Source: Beroe forskalii
Lineage: Eukaryota > Ctenophora > Nuda > Beroida > Beroidae
Reading direction: 5' to 3'
DNA: 64,000 nucleotides
Assembly: GCA_011033025.1 (NCBI GenBank)
Contig: WFMF01000366.1
Coordinates: forward strand, 1-64,000
Below are positions 25,201-37,200 of this stretch, one piece after another. Each line of letters opens with the position of its first letter. Positions within the stretch are counted from its first letter, which is position 1. The notes below the pieces were generated by a model. It made no database searches. It saw only the letters and a program-made list of their open reading frames with translations, and had not been told where the DNA came from. The translations under genes and the position numbers were made by a program.

Positions 25201-28200
25201 ATGTAAAACCCTCTCCCTGCAGGAATGTAAAACCCTCTCCCTCGCAGGGATGTAAAACTCTCTCCCTGCAGGGATGTAAAACCCTTTCTCCCTGCAGGAA
25301 TGTAAACCCCTCTCCCTCTCAGGGATGTAAACCCTCTCCCTGGCAGGAATGTAAAACCCTCTCCCCCGCAGGAAAGTAAAACCCTCTCCCCGCAGGGATG
25401 TAAAACCCTCTCCCTAGCAGGGATGTAAAACCCTCTCCCCGCAGGAATGTAAAACACTCTCCCTGCAGGGATGTAAAACCCTCTCCCTCGCAGGGATGTA
25501 AACCCTCTCCCTCGCAGGGATGTAAAACCCTCTCCCTCGCAGGAATGTAAAACCCTCTCCCTAGCAGGAATGTAAAACCCTCTCCCTAGCAGGGATGTAA
25601 AACCCTCTCCCCGCAGGAATGTAAAACACTCTCCCTGCAGGGATGTAAAACCCTCTCCCTCGCAGGGATGTAAACCCTCTCCCTCGCAGGGATGTAAAAC
25701 CCTCTCCCTCGCAGGAATGTAAAACCCTCTCCCTAGCAGGAATGTAAAACCCTCTCCCTAGCAGGGATGTAAAACCCTCTCCCTAGCAGGGATGTAAAAC
25801 CCTCTCCCCGCAGGAATGTAAAACCCTCTCCCCGCAGGAATGTAAACCCTCTCCCTCGCAGGGATGTAAAACCCTCTCCCTCGCAGGAATGTAAAACCCT
25901 CTCCCTAGCAGGGATGTAAACCCTCTCCCTCGCAGGGATGTAAAACCCTCTCCCTAGCAGGGATGTAAACCCTCTCCCTCTCCCCGCAGGAATGAAGAGA
26001 GAATTCCTGGACATGTACCACTGTCCGGACCGGGTAACGGAAGTAGATCTGGATAACAACACAGTCCGACTTCCTACCACCTTCATGAACCCGGCGGACT
26101 TCCTGCCCAAGACGGTCATCAACAACCTGCGGAACAGCTTAACGTGCATCTACAACCTGTGTGACGACAACAACAACGGTACGTGCTGAGAGATGTGTAT
26201 TTTGTATAGAACTGCATTTACTTTTGTGTACAATTAACAAGCTTATACTGTGAAGTTACAACAGTAATTGTTCGATGTTTTGCAATCAGCATTTTGTGTA
26301 TACTGACATTCATTGACATAAGTGCAGTGTATTGTGCAGTGCACTGAATAACTGAATAATCATGGATAACATTGATTTTGTCCAAAAGGTCAACAACACC
26401 AAAAACTAAAATCATATCATGCAATGCAACATGCTAAATAACTCATATACCTTATTGGCCTTTATTTAGCCGGCCTTTATTTAGCCGGCCTTTTTTTAAC
26501 CGGCCTTTTTTTAACCGGCCCTATGGACAAAAAATGAATAATTTTTGAACCATTTTAACCGGCCCCTTGGACAAAAATTTTTCTGGAGGTTGCCAGATCA
26601 AGGATTTTTTGCTCTGAAATGACCACTAAAACCCTTTCTTACTTGATAAATTGCATCAAAAGACCCAAATCCCGGTCTGATATCATGATTTAGGTCGTTA
26701 TCGTGTTATAGGTAATGACTTTCCAGTGAATTTTGCACTATATAAGCCAATTCATAAAAGTTTCATTTGACCTAGATTAACTGGCCTTTAATTTGACCCA
26801 CTTTAACCGGCCTTTTTTTAACCGGCCCTTTGGACAAAAATTTCAAAGTCGTTTTTGTCCTTAAGGGCCGGTTGAATAAAGGTTGAATAAGGTAGAATGA
26901 TTATAAATATTAAAATTTTAATAAATGCATCCTTGATCATTCTATGCCTTAGAATCTATGGTTTAAAATTGTATGGTCTAAACATATATTATCATCATTA
27001 TAACATCTGAAAGTGACCAGAAAGTGGTCAGACAGTAGTGGTAAACAGAGAGTGACAAAGGGATCAGTATAGGGTCACCACTCACCAGGGGTCATTGATA
27101 CACGGGTCTGTGAGTTCTTGAAAAGAGAAGCATCCTGAAATTTCGAGTCGAACTTCACCATGTATGAACGTGTTACATTGTTACATTGGTTAAGTGAGCA
27201 TGACTTACGTACAAATGGCGGTCGTGCGGAAATTTCAGAAGGCGTTTTCAGAACTCACGACATCTACGGTGTGCTTTCATTCGACCAATCATTTATAAAG
27301 ATTTGTTCTTGTAAAATTAACTCCTTGTATTGTCATTATGATACAGATACTTGATCTTTAAAGACAAAACGTACTTATGGCTATGCTCGTATGACTTATT
27401 ACCCCCAAATTAGTTGCATAACTCGATTTTTCATGCGAAATTTTGGGATTTTAGAAGCTATAGTTCCCATATCTTTGTGATATCACAGTTCCGAACATTA
27501 CAAGTAATAAAAGTCACATGCAGATATCCGCCGTAAGGTACAGCACACGTCTAGTTGTTCCAATATTTCTTCTTGAGAGGTGGGCCTTCCATGTCAGTGA
27601 ACTCGAACCACACCCATTGGACAGGCATCCAGTACTGGTAGACAACACTTATCTCTGCCTTGCCCAGCTGAAAAGTTGCTAACGATAACATCGAGTTGAA
27701 CTGTTGCTGTGATCAGTGTTGCTATGAAATATACATGGTAACATGTTGCCATGGACGATGTTGCTATAGTAGATGTTGCCCTAGCAAGAACGGCAGCAGG
27801 ATATGTGTAACATTTTGATAATGGTCCATACCATCACATTACTGTTGTCTGACTGACAAGACCTACAAGGCTACAACTTACACTATCGAGGTCATCGCAA
27901 TTCTTGTACGTCACCAGTCCATTGTCCTCGTTTGCTTTGCAGCTCGGATCACTCGTAATTCCGATGTCAATAAACACTTCGTAAAGCCGTCCTTGAACCC
28001 CCTGCGTTATGTTAAAACTGTTAACCCGGTGAGTTCAGGGTAGATAGTAATTGAATTAATAACGGAAAATTATTTAAGAGTCGTATTTTTATCTACATAC
28101 TACAGTACGGAAGTGCTAATCATGATCAGCAATCACCCGTGTCTCAATAGAATAAATGTTTTTCTATAAATGTTTTTCTATAAATAGAATAAATGTTTTT

Positions 28201-31200
28201 CAGTATTCTCTTCATGGCTCGGCGAAGTGATCTTGCAGGTCACTGCACTTTTGCTACGTATGTGATAACAAACGAGTTTTAGATAAATTATTAAAATGAT
28301 TGCTTCTCAGCACATACAAGCGAACGTTTACAGATGCGCGCAGCACTCGGACATTTAGACGGTTCTTGTTCCGGCTGTGGTACAAAGTGCGCGCTACGGA
28401 GGGTAGGGAAAGACCGCACTAGGGTATTACCAATTATATAAAACTTCCGGAGAGTACTATTGAAACTCACTACTCACTGTCATCAGAACCTCGTCCACCT
28501 CCCCAATAATGATCGTTTGATCGGGTGTCATGGCCTTGTTGGCTCTTAACTTGAATTCCTGTATCACTCGTTTTATTGCCTCGATGATAAGGGGGTCGTG
28601 AAACTGTGCGTGGAAGGTACCGCCTGCGGATATTGGGTGTTTTTACTTGGTCTTCTTCGATATGAAGAAATAAAGAGATAAAGATAGTTCCCTTTCCGAG
28701 TGATTGAAATCGAATTACTCACAAAATTTGATCGTCATTGAGCTTTTGAGATCCTGTCATTGGTCATGTTTTCAAATGTTAATAACAATCAACATATCAT
28801 CCTCAATTAATAAACCCCTGCTCCTTAATAACTATTATGTTACAGTGACTAGATGAATGAGGATATCAGTACCTACAAGTACGTCCCTGGCTTCGCTGAG
28901 TTTGCGTCGTCTCTTGGTCAGAGCGTCCTTGAGCGTAACGCACGTGTACTTGGTTTGATCCGCGCAGTGGTTCTTGATCCTCCGCTCAATGCTCTTGCAG
29001 CTCCTCCTCTCTGTCAGAGTCAAAGTGTTCTCTATTCTATCGTACTTGAAATCCGGGAGCAGCTCTCCTGACCTCTTTGTTTTCTTATTCTTCTTCTTCT
29101 CGGTATCAGCCTTCTTCACCACCGTGTTTCGTAGGTCGTGCGCGGACTTCTTGCCGTTATCTCCCAGTGATATTCTAGTTTGTATCCCTGCTGATTCTCT
29201 GCCCACGTTGCTATCTCCTCCTTGACCCACTAAGTGGGCATTCTGACCCGTTATCTCCGTTTCCTCTTCGAAACCAAGATACTCGATGGCAAAGTGTCGG
29301 GCGGCACATTTGATCCACTTCACTTTGTAACCTGACAATTATTTATCAAGTCTTTTTCACTTTTAGGCTTCGCCGTGTTGTATCTTTTCATAGTTCATAA
29401 ACCCTCTCAAATGTGATAACACTTAGAATAAACCAGGGCTATCGGTTTATCAGTTGCAGCTTCTAATTATAAGAGGAGTTTTACTATATTCAGTATCAGC
29501 ATTAATTCACCTACGTATCTTTTTCAAAATCCAAATGATGGCACCTAGGAATTAAATCGAAAATATCCTAATCACAATCCGGATAATAAGAACAAACCGT
29601 AAGCGATGCATGATTCTAGTTGCATGTCAAGACTGCCACATTTCCTTGGACTAGACTTCAAGGAATGGGAGGTGGTATAATAAGATACGGACAGAAGGAG
29701 AAAAAACACCAAGGCCATCGTAACTTTAAAATTCCAAAGATAATTCAAGAATTCACGGATCGTTATGAACCGATCTAAAAGCAACCTCTGATATTCATAC
29801 TTTTAAAATCCATTTGAGTGCATTTTATTACCCTACCCCTCTACGTCAATATTGCTTCTACCAAATTGATAGATAATGGTCCCTTAGTCCTTAAGTAGCA
29901 CGCAATATTTCAGTTATTGCCAAATTTAAATGCCCAGTGGAATAATAGTGGAAATGGAGGAATGGCAAACCCGAACCTATTTGAGTCAAATCCAAAAGCA
30001 AAACATTATTAAAAGTTGAAATTCACAGCTGGGGCCATAATGTTTGACGCTGTACGTAAAGCGCGTACGTAAGTATCGCTTAAGTATCGCTTATCATTGT
30101 GGTGGCTTGGTGGGCAGAATTTTGGTGAATTGTGTGATTTTTCTTGAAAAATCCTCAAATTTCGGACAAACATCCCTCAAAAGTGCGGTATGTGAAACGT
30201 GTCCCTTACAGTTCGGAAGCGAGCGGTGGAGTTGAGTATCCAGGAGATGTTCCTGAAGTTCCAAGCGCACATCCTCAAAGGCTACACGGACTACCTGCTG
30301 CCGGTCAAGGAGTCCAAGGACAAGAACTTCTGCAACGCCGAGAACCTCTTCGACATCGATAACTTCATCCTGTCCCGCGAGGAGTACCAGCGACCGTTTT
30401 ACAAGGTTTGGGCGCAGCAGGTCAGCAGGCTTCTGATTTACCCTCTAACAATCAGAAATTATGAAAAATAAGCTGCATGACATGACATAAATATTGCCCC
30501 TTTCAAGTGTCAACAATAGATTCCTTGGAAGGAGAATTTTGGTATTACGAGCTGATAAATGTTCATAGTCAAAAAATAGGTGGCATTTCATATGTAATCT
30601 TTCATTTTTTGTGGTAAGCTCTTGAAAGTTTGTAGATATAAAAGAAGATTCTTGTGAAGTGTGATACTTCTCCCTATGATATTATGAACCTGCTCAATTA
30701 GACCAACCTCCATTTTCTAACGTCAAAGAAGCCAACTCGTTGCCTAGCTCCTCACACCTCCTCCCTCCACAGAAGTTGTTGTGTACGCAGATGTTCAACT
30801 GTTTCATCATCGCCCGGTCCTTCATCTCGGACGCTGACGAGACTCTTGAGTTCTTTGACGGGTGCATAGAGCGGCTGGAGGAGAACGCCCCGCTGCTCCA
30901 CGAGACGGACTCCAACAAGGGCGTCACTGTGGTCGTGCAGACGGAGAAAATGTCGAAAGGTATAACGAGCGGTGCGCGTGTGTTTTATAGCAGCTTACAT
31001 TTGGAATAATATCATGTCCTTGAATAAGGATATATCCCATGAATCCATAAGCTGTGGCCTGTGTGGCTTTTAGCAGATATTAACTATCGTCTATCAGAAT
31101 ACCCCTGAACCATTTGATTTGTGATGATTTTCCTTCCCACAATACCTGATTCACACCTTGCTACTCTCTCTTCCTTGACTAAAACTCCCCCTCTATCAGG

Positions 31201-34200
31201 ACTAAAACTCCCCCTCTATCAGGACTAAAACTCCCCCCTCTCCCTGGACTAAAACTCCCCCCTCTCTCAGGACTAAAACTCCCCCCCTCTCTCCCCCTCT
31301 CTCCCCCTCTCTAAAACTCCCCCTCTCTCTCAAGACTAAAACTCCCCCCCTCTCTAAAACTCCCCCTCTCTCTCAGAACTAAAAGTCCCCCTCTCTCTCA
31401 GGACTAAAACTCCCTCTCTCCCTCAGGACTAAAACCCAACAAGTTGTACAGCTACCCTGTCTTCGTGCTGGATCACGAGCTCTTCTACGATGACCTGCCC
31501 GAGGAACGTCCTGGCCAGGAACGCTCCGTCATCTCCCTCCGCACCAAGGTACTGCTAACTTCTCACGTTCAGAGCTGTGCAGTTACTTTCAGATCAAGAT
31601 TTTGGCGAAAGTGACCAAACCGAATAACTCAGATGCGTATATTCTTCCCCTGTTCATTATTGGTTAATGAATCTCACAAACAGCATGATCTCTCCTGATC
31701 AGATTGATCAAATTGCGGCACTTCTGCACTGTGGTTCATTGATAATTACCATAATAACAACTTTCTTCTTTCCTGCAATCACCCCATTCCGTAGCACCAT
31801 TACAAGCAGTGAAATCCATATAAACTACAAACCCCTATTACCCAGGTTGAGAAGCAGAAGATGATGAAGCGCGCGCAGGCAGCCAAGGTGCGCAGCAACA
31901 CGATGTCGTGGGCGCGGTGTCTACTGCAACACGTTTACAGCGTGTGGTACCTCTACCTGCCGTCTCTCATCACCATCCTGGAGGGAGGGGAGGAACAGAG
32001 GGAGCAGCTACAGACAGCGCTACACATCATACAGACACTTAGGACGGAGAGGAACACCAACCTAGAGGAGGTAGTCTAGTGGTGTCTCTCTACCTGTCTA
32101 ACTGTCTGTCTACCCGTCTGTTTGTCTACCCGTCTGCCTGTCTACCTGTCTGTCTGTCTACCTGTTCGTATATCTGTCTGTTTGTCTGTCTGCAACTTCA
32201 CCGTGAGCAGCTGCAGACAGCGCTCCATATCATACAGACACTTAGGACGGGAACTTTCTACTAAATTGCAGTCTAGATATCATGGAGCGAGAAGTTTGAT
32301 GTAATCTGGTTGTGATATTTACGCTCCAACTCTTCATTAACTCTTATTCTCTCAGGTGTGTTACAGGATACTGATATCTCTATCTGGTTTCTACGACCAT
32401 CCCCAAGTTGCCATGGAAACGTTCACTCACATGCAGGAACTTAAGATGAACATCAGTGCTGTTACATACGGACACTATCACAGGGCTGTGCTGTACAACG
32501 ACACAGAACCAGAATCAAACACAGCTCTCTCCAACTGGAGAACACTCAGACTTTACATCATCACCTCCATCGCGTTTAAGAAGTTCAGGAGGAAATCAGA
32601 AACTGCCATAGTCCATACCAGCTCCCTCGAGAGCATTCAATCGAGCGAGAAGAACACGGAGTCCCCAACGGGAACAGGACGGTTCTCTTCCATTGGGATG
32701 TCAGATTCAGGGATCGACCTGGACAATCCTTTGTCAGGTCTGAAAACGAACTCGTTAGAAAAGAGGAGCAGCAGTGAGAGTAAAGCGAGCAGTGCTAGTC
32801 CCCCTTTACCCCAGATAGTGACGCCCCAAAGGCCCCCGGTTATCCCGAACAGAACTCCCAAACGGGGCCACACCCGTAGCATATCAGACGTGTCGATGTT
32901 ATCAGTGCAGAACGTTCATTACAGACAGTTATCTGACGACGCTGGCTCTAAGAGTCTCTCTCGTCTCAAGTCGCCGCGCTTCAAGCGCAGCAGCCTCATG
33001 GGTCGGACAGTGGGCGACTCCAAGGGCTTGTCAAGTGGCGGCAGTGACAACGGCAGCTTCAAACGGTCCCGGAACACGATGACAGCCAGCAGTTCTTCGT
33101 ACAGCGTCACCTCGTTAGAGCCCGAGGAGGACCCGGACGAGTTCTACCAGCGGGACTTCGTGAACCCGAGCCCCATCAAGTTCACCCTGCCCCCGGAGTG
33201 CGGCGAGGACCTGGACTCGGAGTCGGAGCTGAAGGTTAAGATCTGGAGCTCCTACCCCTGCTCCCAGTGCCAGCTTACCATATACGATGAGCAGATCCTA
33301 GCGGGGTGGGGGTTCGAGGAAAGCAACCTCTCCACCACCTGCCCTTACTGCGACATGCCGTCCGTAGCACAGCTCTCTATAGAGGTCAGAGTGTCATGTG
33401 GGTGGTGAATATCCGGACAAATAACTATTCGTCACTTATCTATACTGTTGTTTAACTCTTCACAGTCAAACTGTTATTTCTGACATATTCTAGTGCTTGG
33501 CCCCCTAATGATTGAGTGTTCCTACGAGTGCTGATTGAGTGTTCCTATGGCTCTATGAGTACTGACTACGCCTCTTCATCAGGTCAGATACCGGTCCTCA
33601 AGACAGCAGCAGACGAGGACGATACAGAGCTGGAGGGGAAGCCTCGACAACACCGGGAGAGCAGCATCACTAAGAGCCTGCCCCTCGATACCAACAACAT
33701 CCAGATATCCCTGGAGGGAGAGGACGACTTCATCAACTCCTACGAGTCAGGTAGATACCCCGGGGTTAGGTTGTCGTGTGCCGAGAATGGGGATAATATT
33801 ACTACTGCTCCAGTGTTCCATTTAATTTCCTAGAGTTTCTACTATCTACTGTTTGCAGGAAACATTTCCTTTGCGATGCCTGAGCCCATCAGAAGAGAAC
33901 GGAAGACGACCCGAAGTGGTTCGATAATAGCAGCCATGAACCCCAGAACCATGAAGAAACAGGAGGAAGAGGACAGAACCGAGAGGATAGAGGTCCCCTA
34001 CCTGTGCCCCATTGTACTGAGGAAAGAGGTTTGTGCCTGATTATCCCCTGTTATCAATGCTCCATGGTGGGGTTCATGCTCCCTATCTCTGTTCAGAAAG
34101 CAAGGAGAACTCTTTGGAAAGGAGAATTCTTCCCAAGAAAGATATTTCAATAAACCCGTTATGTTAACTTAAAACTCTCAGCTCACTCTTCCCTCAGGTT

Positions 34201-37200
34201 GAGTGCGTGTGTGAGAGTGATGGCCCCGGAGAGATGGTAAAAGAGGACCTGGCGACCTCCCACTCCATCCTCTTCTGGAACATGGTGTGGTGGTTCTGCA
34301 GGGAGAACTTGCCCTCGTCCCTGCCCCTCAACATCCCCCAAGCCTTCAAACACCTCCACCCTGACGGAAAGGTTATTAGTCTGACAGGAGCTGCTTAGTG
34401 CACACTCCACCAGATCTCGTAGATCATGCACCTTATTTTCTGACAATTCGTCCTATTTAGCTAAGGCGATTCCCCCGAAATTCATGTAAACAACATGCAA
34501 TATCTCAGTGCGTCGTATTGATTCATGATGATTAGCTTCATGTAACACTCTTAACTAACGCACGTTGTCTGTCCGCAGTTGCCGCAGACAGTGGAGTTGA
34601 GTACAGAGTGGAGTAACACGTCCCATTCCCTCTACAACAACTTCTCCGAACTCTCACTGCACAAGGAACTACCCCAGTGTGCCCAGCTGTGGAGGGTCGT
34701 CGAGCACTTCATGCAGGACGAGCTGAGTGTAAAGGAGTCTTTGGTCGTGTTCTGGGGTGGGATGATAATATGCAGAGTCATCTTCTTCTGATTTTCTCAC
34801 TTACCAAATCTTCAGTCACTCTAAGTTGATATTCCCCTCAAATCGCACTCTATTATTACTCATTAGACCACACTACCACAGTACCACAATCACTTCACCA
34901 ACACCTCTATTTTTACTCCCCTCTATCCTCTTTCCCCAATCCCCTACTCCCCTCACACCCCTCTAGTCCTACTTCCCTATTCCCTCTACTTCCTGTCCCT
35001 CAATCCTACTCCTCGCCGACAAAATTATTCTGCTCCCCATAATTGGAACCACCTCAAATCATCTCGGTTCATACCTTGATAATTTTGTGCCGGCCGATAA
35101 AACCCCCAGCTTAAAACCATAATATTTAACTGAAATGAATTAACACAGTCCCCAACTGCAAAGTGCTGTTAACACCCCTCTTACAATTTCAATTTAAACC
35201 AGAACAATAGCTGCAAAGTGCTGTTAACCTCCTCCCTCCAAAGCAAAGTGCTGTCACTTTCTCCCCCTTTGTGTGAAACTATGGAAGCACTAGTTTATAT
35301 TTTGATTCTCCCTTGATAGCTGCAAGTGTCATTAACACCCCTCTCAAAGCAGCGGACCAGTTTGAATAACAATTCCCGGCTGCAAAGTTCTAACACCCCC
35401 TGTGTCTCATGATCATCATTATCATTTCAAAACAAAATACGCCCAAGCTTAGTTTAATTTGAAATTTTTCCAAACTGTTTTAAGCGTTGTTACCCCCCTC
35501 TCTCACGTTCAAACTTCTGTCTCCCCTGATTGATACTTCAATTTGTATTTAACAAGCCATAGCATATGGCTGCTATATACAAATGAGGGAGGAAGTGGTC
35601 TGCAAGCAGTGTACGAAATCTGCCGCAACTCTGCTGCAAAAGTGATTTCGAACACCCTATTCTAGTTTGTGGAATCATCTCAAAGCAAAGTGCTGTACAT
35701 TGATCTTCCACAGCTGAGAAGTGTTGTTAACACAAAACCCCTCTCTTCCAGCTGCAAATTGACGTCTAAAATTGAAGTAAATTTATCGCCGATAATTATC
35801 GGTATCGCCGATAATTCACAAAAAGTTATCGATTATCGCCGTTAAAAAATTTCGACCGATATTGGAAACCCTATCTACTACCTGTCTTCTCAGCTCCAAA
35901 CACCCACCCCTCTCTTCCAGCTGCAAAGTGCTCACCCTCTCCAACCACCTCCAAGTCCATCTCCCACTCCCCCACTCATACCTTGATCAACCTCTCACTT
36001 CCAGCTGCAAAGTGCTGTTAACACCTCTCCTCTCCCAACTGCAAAGTGCTGTTAACACCCCCTCTCTCAGCTACAAAGTGCTGTTAACACCCCCTCTCTC
36101 CCAGCTACAAAGTGCTGTTAACACCCCCTCTCTCCCAGCTGCAAAGTGCTGTTAACACCTCCCTCTCTCCCAGCTGCAAAGTGCTGTTAACACCCCTCTC
36201 TCTCCCAGCTGCAAAGTGCTGTTAACACCCTCTCTCTCTTTCTCTCAGCTACAAAGTGCTGTTAACACCCCCTCTATCCCAGCTGCAAAGAGCTGTTAAC
36301 ACCCTCTCTCTCTCCCAGCTGCAAAGTGCTGTTAACACCCCCTCTCTCCCAGCTGCAAAGTGCTGTTAACACCACCTCTCTCTCAGCTACAAAGTGCTGT
36401 TATCACCCCCTCTCTCTCTCTCAGCTGCAAAGTGCTGTTAACACCCCCTCTCTCCAGCTGCAAAGTGCTGTTAACACCTCCCCTCTCCCAGCTGCAAAGT
36501 GCTGTTAACACCCCCTCTCTCCCAGCTACAAAGTGCTGTTAACACCTCCCCTCTCCCAGCTGCAAAGTGCTGTTAACACCCCCTCTCTCTTCCAGCTGCA
36601 AAGTGCTGTTAACACCCCTCTCCCAGCTGCAAAGTGCTGTTAACACCCCTCTCTCTCCCAGCTGCAAAGTGCTGTTAACACCCCTCTCTCCCAGCTGCAA
36701 AGTGCTGTTAACACCCCCTCTCCCAGCTGCAAAGTGCTGTTAACACCCCCTCTCTCTTCCAGCTGCAAAGAGCTGATAACCTGTTAACACCCCCTCTCTC
36801 CCAGCTGCAAAGTGCTGTTAACACCCCCTCTCCCAGCTGCAAAGTGCTGTTAACACCCCTCTCTCCCAGCTGCAAAGTGCTGTTAACACCCCCTCTCTCT
36901 TCCAGCTGCAAAGTGCTGTTAACACCCCCCCTCTCTCTCCCAGCTACAAAGTGCTGTTAACACCCCCTCTCTCCCAGCTGCAAAGTGCTGTTAACACCCC
37001 CTCTCTTCCAGCTGCAAAGTGCTGTTAACCTGTTAACACCCCTCTCCCAGCTACAAAGGGCTGTTAACACCCCCTCTCTCAGCTGCAAAGTGCTGTTAAC
37101 ACCCCCTCTCTCTTCCAGCTGCAAAGTGCTGTTAACACCTCCCCTCTCTCCCAGCAGCAAAGTGCCGTTAACACCTCCTCTCCCAGCTGCAAAGTGCCGT

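Noticed and set aside
23730..26149. Minus-strand frames of GFYIPARERVLHPC repeats
   Set aside because: Translation of the 25-bp minisatellite on the non-coding strand.
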